Below, in pieces: positions 60,901 through 64,000 of a DNA stretch of 64,000 nt (its first letter is position 1; each line of letters opens with the position of its first letter). A program made the position numbers and the translations under genes. The DNA comes from Amoebidium appalachense (lineage: Eukaryota > Ichthyosporea), in the NCBI GenBank assembly GCA_963693365.1, contig CAVNZM010000003.1, positions 5,270,001-5,334,000 on the forward strand. Reading direction: 5' to 3'. Below the pieces are notes generated by a model. The model ran no database searches. It was not told the DNA's origin and saw only the letters and a program-made list of their open reading frames with translations.

Positions 60901-61091
60901 CGCGCGCGTGTAGGGGGGGAAAGGAGGGGGTGGAGGGGGGGGGGGGGGGGGGTTTGGAGTACGGGGACGAAGGTGTGTGTGTGTGCTGGTGGGTGGATGT
61001 GGGGCAGGGATGGGCTGGGATGGGCAATGAGGGGGTGGTGCAAAAGGCACTGCACGTGCCTTCTGGAAAGATCTTTGCGCTCAAGGTGTAT

Positions 61092-61122
<31 letters not shown>

Positions 61123-61245
61123 GGGGGGTTGTGTGGGTGTGGAGGGGGGCCGGGGTGTTTGGGGGAAGGGGGGAGGGGGGGAGGGGGATGGGTGTGTGGG
61201 TTGGTGTGCGGATGGGTGTGTGTTTGTGTGTGTGTGTGTGTGGGT

Positions 61246-61315
<70 letters not shown>

Positions 61316-61396
61316 GGGGGGGGGGGGGGGGGGAGGGGCAATGGGAGGGTTGTGCAAAGGCATTGCACGTGCCTTCTGGGAAGATATTTGCACGAA

Positions 61397-61449
<53 letters not shown>

Positions 61450-62180
61450 GGGGGGGGGGATGTGTTTTTGTGGGGGAAGGGGCGAGTTTTTGGGGAGGGT
61501 GGGAGGGTGCAGAAAGCATTGCATGTGCATTTGGAGGTCTTTGCGCTGAATGTGTGTGTGTGTGCGTGTGTCTGCATGTGTATGTGGTTGGATGGGTGGG
61601 TGGGTGGGTGGGTTGGGGATGGGGCGGGGGAGGGGAGGAGGGGGGTGGGGATGCAAGAGGCATTGTACGTGCCTCAAGGTGTGTGTGTGTGTTGTTGGAG
61701 GGTGTAGGCGAGTGTGGGTGGGTGGGTAGGTGGGTGGGTGGGTGGGTAATTGGGTGGGTGGGTGGGTAGGTGGGTGGGTGGGTGGGTAATTGGGTGGGTG
61801 GGTGGGTAGGTGGGTGGGGGGAAGGGGGAGGGGGCAAATGTCATTGCACGTGCTTTCCGGAAATGGAGGGTAGTGGGTGTGTCTGTGTGGTAGGACAGGG
61901 GGGGTCGGGGGGCAATGGTCGTGGACCGCTAACTGCTGTGTGATTGGTTTACAGGTTATCCCCTTAGACGTCACGGACCAAGTTCGAAAGCAGATTCTAT
62001 TGGAGCTCAGGACGCTCTATGAGAGCCAATCGCCGTATATCGTTAAATTTTACGGAGCGTTTTTCAGCGAAGGGTCGATTTCCATTTGTTTGGAATACAT
62101 GGATGGTAAGTTTGTTTGTTCCTCCCCTCCCCTCTCCCCCCCCCCCCCCCGCGCCCCCATGCATGCACGTGCACACGCGG

Positions 62181-62213
<33 letters not shown>

Positions 62214-62224
62214 GACACATGCAC

Positions 62225-62284
<60 letters not shown>

Positions 62285-62302
62285 GACAGACACATGCACA
62301 GT

Positions 62303-62345
<43 letters not shown>

Positions 62346-62829
62346 GACACATGCACAGTACACACACACACACGCTCGTGCGCGCGTGCGTGCGTGCGTG
62401 CACACACACATACACACTCACTCACTCACTCACTCACTCACTCACTCACTCACCCACTCACTCACCCACTCACTCACTCACTCACTCACTCACTCACTCA
62501 ACTCACTCACTCACTCACCCACCCACCCACCCACCCACCCACTCGCTCGCTCGCTCGCTCACTCACTCACTCACTCGCGCTCGCTCGCTCGCTCACTCGC
62601 TCACTCACTCACTCACATTCACAGGAACTCTGTGATGATGGGCACTGTTCACATGCCTTTTGCATGCACGTATCCTTTGTGTTCCCCACGATGTTAAGGC
62701 ATCACCTTGTATTGCGGGGAAATCGGTTTCGTTGGGTTTTTCGGTTTATTTACTCTTTCATTTTCCTTTTTTTTATATTTTATTTAATTGTCCCCCTTCC
62801 CCACCCCCCCTACCCCCCCCCCCTTTTTT

Positions 62830-62860
<31 letters not shown>

Positions 62861-62965
62861 GGAGAAGGAGGAGGGAAGGGGATGTGAGTGTGTACATGTG
62901 CATGTTTTTCTTCTTGGAAACCAACACATTTTTTCCCTCGCATTTTTTTTCCTAACACTTTTTTT

Positions 62966-63000
<35 letters not shown>

Positions 63001-63525
63001 CCCCAGGGGGGGCATTGTCAGAGCTCGTCGCTAGAGCAGGGCCGATCCCGGAGCCACTGTTGGCGTCGGTAGCCAGGCAGGTGGGTTGTAACCACCTGCA
63101 TGTGTGTGTGTCCGTGTGCGTGTGTGTGCGTGTGTGTCCGTGTCCGTGTCCGTGTCCGTGTCCGTGTCCGTGTCCGTGTCCGTGTCCGTGTCTGTGTATG
63201 TGTGTGTGCTTATGTATTTGTGCATGTACACATGTAGCCTTATTCCCCTACCTTGCATTTGATCCCAGCCATTAATATGTGTGTGAATGAAGCAAGACCG
63301 ATACAGCTGAGTTCACGAAAAGGTAGCGCCTTTGGTTGCCCCCTACCCCCCCTCCCCACAATTCCCGTCCCCCCCCTCTCCCCTCCCCCCTTCCTCCTCC
63401 TCCTCGTCCCCTCTTTCTCCACATCATCTCCCTTACTCTGTGCCATTCCCCCCTACCGTGGGCTGAAGGCCTGTCTCTCGACCTTCAAGCACACATACCC
63501 CCCCCCCCCCCTCCTGCCCCTCTCC

Positions 63526-63601
<76 letters not shown>

Positions 63602-64000
63602 AAAAATAAAGGAAAAGAAAACCAGAGGTCTCTGTGATCGGGTTTCTCACCACCCTTTCTTAAACCTCAGGTGCTCCTTGGCCTTGTGTATTTGCACAAG
63701 GAGAGACACTTGATACACCGCGACATCAAACCCTCAAACCTCCTCATCTCAACCTCGGTAACATACCCCTTCACACCCCCCCCCCCCCCCCCCCCCCCCC
63801 CAACACACACACACCCATCCCCCCCCTCCCCCCGGGGCGGGTAGATATAGATGGTTTGGGCCCCCCCCTAAGAATGACCTCCGTTGATGAAGCACAGTCT
63901 GTGTGCTTTGCACTCTGCATGAGGTTGTCCGTCTGAGTGTGTGCTTTGCACACAGTAACATTTTTTTTACGTGCCGGTTGTGGATGCACACGCTGTAACT
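59098..64000 (+). CDS. MAP kinase kinase (MKK), partial at both ends
   Basis: Exons: 59098-59181, 60005-60176, 60682-60861, 61955-62105, 63007-63080, 63671-63757. All junctions are in phase. The last donor (63758) leads into an intron running off the window. The N-terminal part has [17 protein letters not shown], like the GDL.VN..GLRI motif of plant and protist MKKs, then a Ser/Thr/Gln-rich linker. Kinase domain: [18 protein letters not shown] (Gly-rich loop), [11 protein letters not shown] (ATP-binding Lys), [43 protein letters not shown] and [13 protein letters not shown] (catalytic loop Asp). DFG, the activation loop and APE lie beyond the edge. It should phosphorylate a MAP kinase on Thr and Tyr in a cytosolic cascade. 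The first exon(s) are not identified. The Gly-loop exon is tandemly multiplied in the next intron. Confidence 0.92.
60862..61954 (+). repeat. Five decayed tandem copies of the Gly-loop exon within the MKK intron
   Basis: Copies at about 61008-61085, 61337-61398, 61500-61551, 61651-61679 and 61829-61867. All derive from 60783-60861 (ggcaatg..gtggtgcaraaggcattgcacgtgccttctgg..). Copy 2 keeps an acceptor (gggcag), an open phase-0 frame of 26 codons ([11 protein letters not shown]...KIFALK) with intact GxGxxGxV, and a GT donor. Copy 3 keeps [11 protein letters not shown] but has lost the Gly loop. Copies 4 to 6 are progressively shorter. GT-rich and GGGT-rich spacers separate them. Confidence 0.88.
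61688..61817. repeat. (GGGT)n arrays with aattgggtggg interruptions
   Basis: Repeated gggtgggtgggtaggtgggt with a 40-bp higher-order period (ggtaatt marks). Strong G-quadruplex potential on the sense strand of the MKK intron. Confidence 0.85.
62160..62620. repeat. (CA)n with ACAGACACATGCACAGTAC units, then (ACTC)n/(GCTC)n tetramers
   Basis: A unit of about 70-80 bp (agacacatgcacagtacaca plus (CA)n) occurs three times (62213, 62289, 62345). Tetranucleotide arrays ACTC, ACCC and GCTC follow up to about 62620. MKK intron, non-coding. Confidence 0.9.
63137..63190. repeat. (CCGTGT)n hexamer repeat
   Basis: Nine or so CCGTGT units in the MKK intron between 63080 and 63671, analogous to the TGTGCC array in the amidohydrolase gene. 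Confidence 0.9.
63870..63936 (+). repeat. Dispersed family-1 element
   Basis: aagaatgacctccgttgatg, then gtgtgctttgcactctgcat and gaggttgtccgtc, after a short poly-C in the last MKK intron of the window. Confidence 0.5.

Overview
The window is nuclear DNA of an intron-rich eukaryote. No prokaryotic operon structure is visible. The genes have many short exons (14 to about 800 nt) with GT-AG introns, and one tRNA gene carries internal A and B boxes. The combination of a plant/protist-type MAP kinase kinase, a Ycf45/SpoIIIAA-type P-loop ATPase (a family typical of bacteria and plastid-bearing lineages), an FAM172A homologue and a P-element-like THAP transposase suggests a protist, perhaps an alga or a relative with plastid ancestry. 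I cannot name the species. The DNA is loaded with homopolymer C/G tracts, (CA)n/(GT)n, (CT)n/(GA)n and minisatellites. Nearly all long six-frame ORFs made of Cys-Val, His-Thr, Ser-Leu or Pro repeats are artefacts of these.

Layout. 493-1286 (-): fragment of a THAP/P-element-like transposase gene. 2660-3232 (+): small intronless secreted protein. 3233-6608: intergenic, with a cluster of short palindromes at 4352-4555. 6609-20591 (+): FAM172A/Arb2-domain protein in 13 exons, including a 14-nt micro-exon. 21723-26809 (+): ankyrin-repeat protein. 28167-31602 (+): exonuclease-like (EXD) domain fused to a SpoIIIAA/Ycf45-type ATPase, interrupted by two in-frame TAG codons and two apparent frameshifts. 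33357-42340 (+): membrane-anchored YtcJ-type amidohydrolase. 42341-50299: repeat-rich, no secure gene. 50300-56667 (-): ZIP metal transporter in 4 exons, with tRNA-Asn(GUU) nested in its second intron. 59098 to beyond the right edge (+): MAP kinase kinase, 6 exons recovered. Its nucleotide-binding-loop exon is followed by five progressively decayed tandem copies.

The genes do not form an obvious pathway. What unites the window is intron structure. About half of the introns I could define run into a poly-C tract within about 5-30 nt of the 5' splice site, on the sense strand. At least eight 3' splice sites are formed by the end of a sense-strand (CA)n microsatellite (cacacacag). Two dispersed sequence families abut the poly-C runs. 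Exon boundaries were worked out by hand from codon phase and family resemblance; unresolved joins are stated in each entry.
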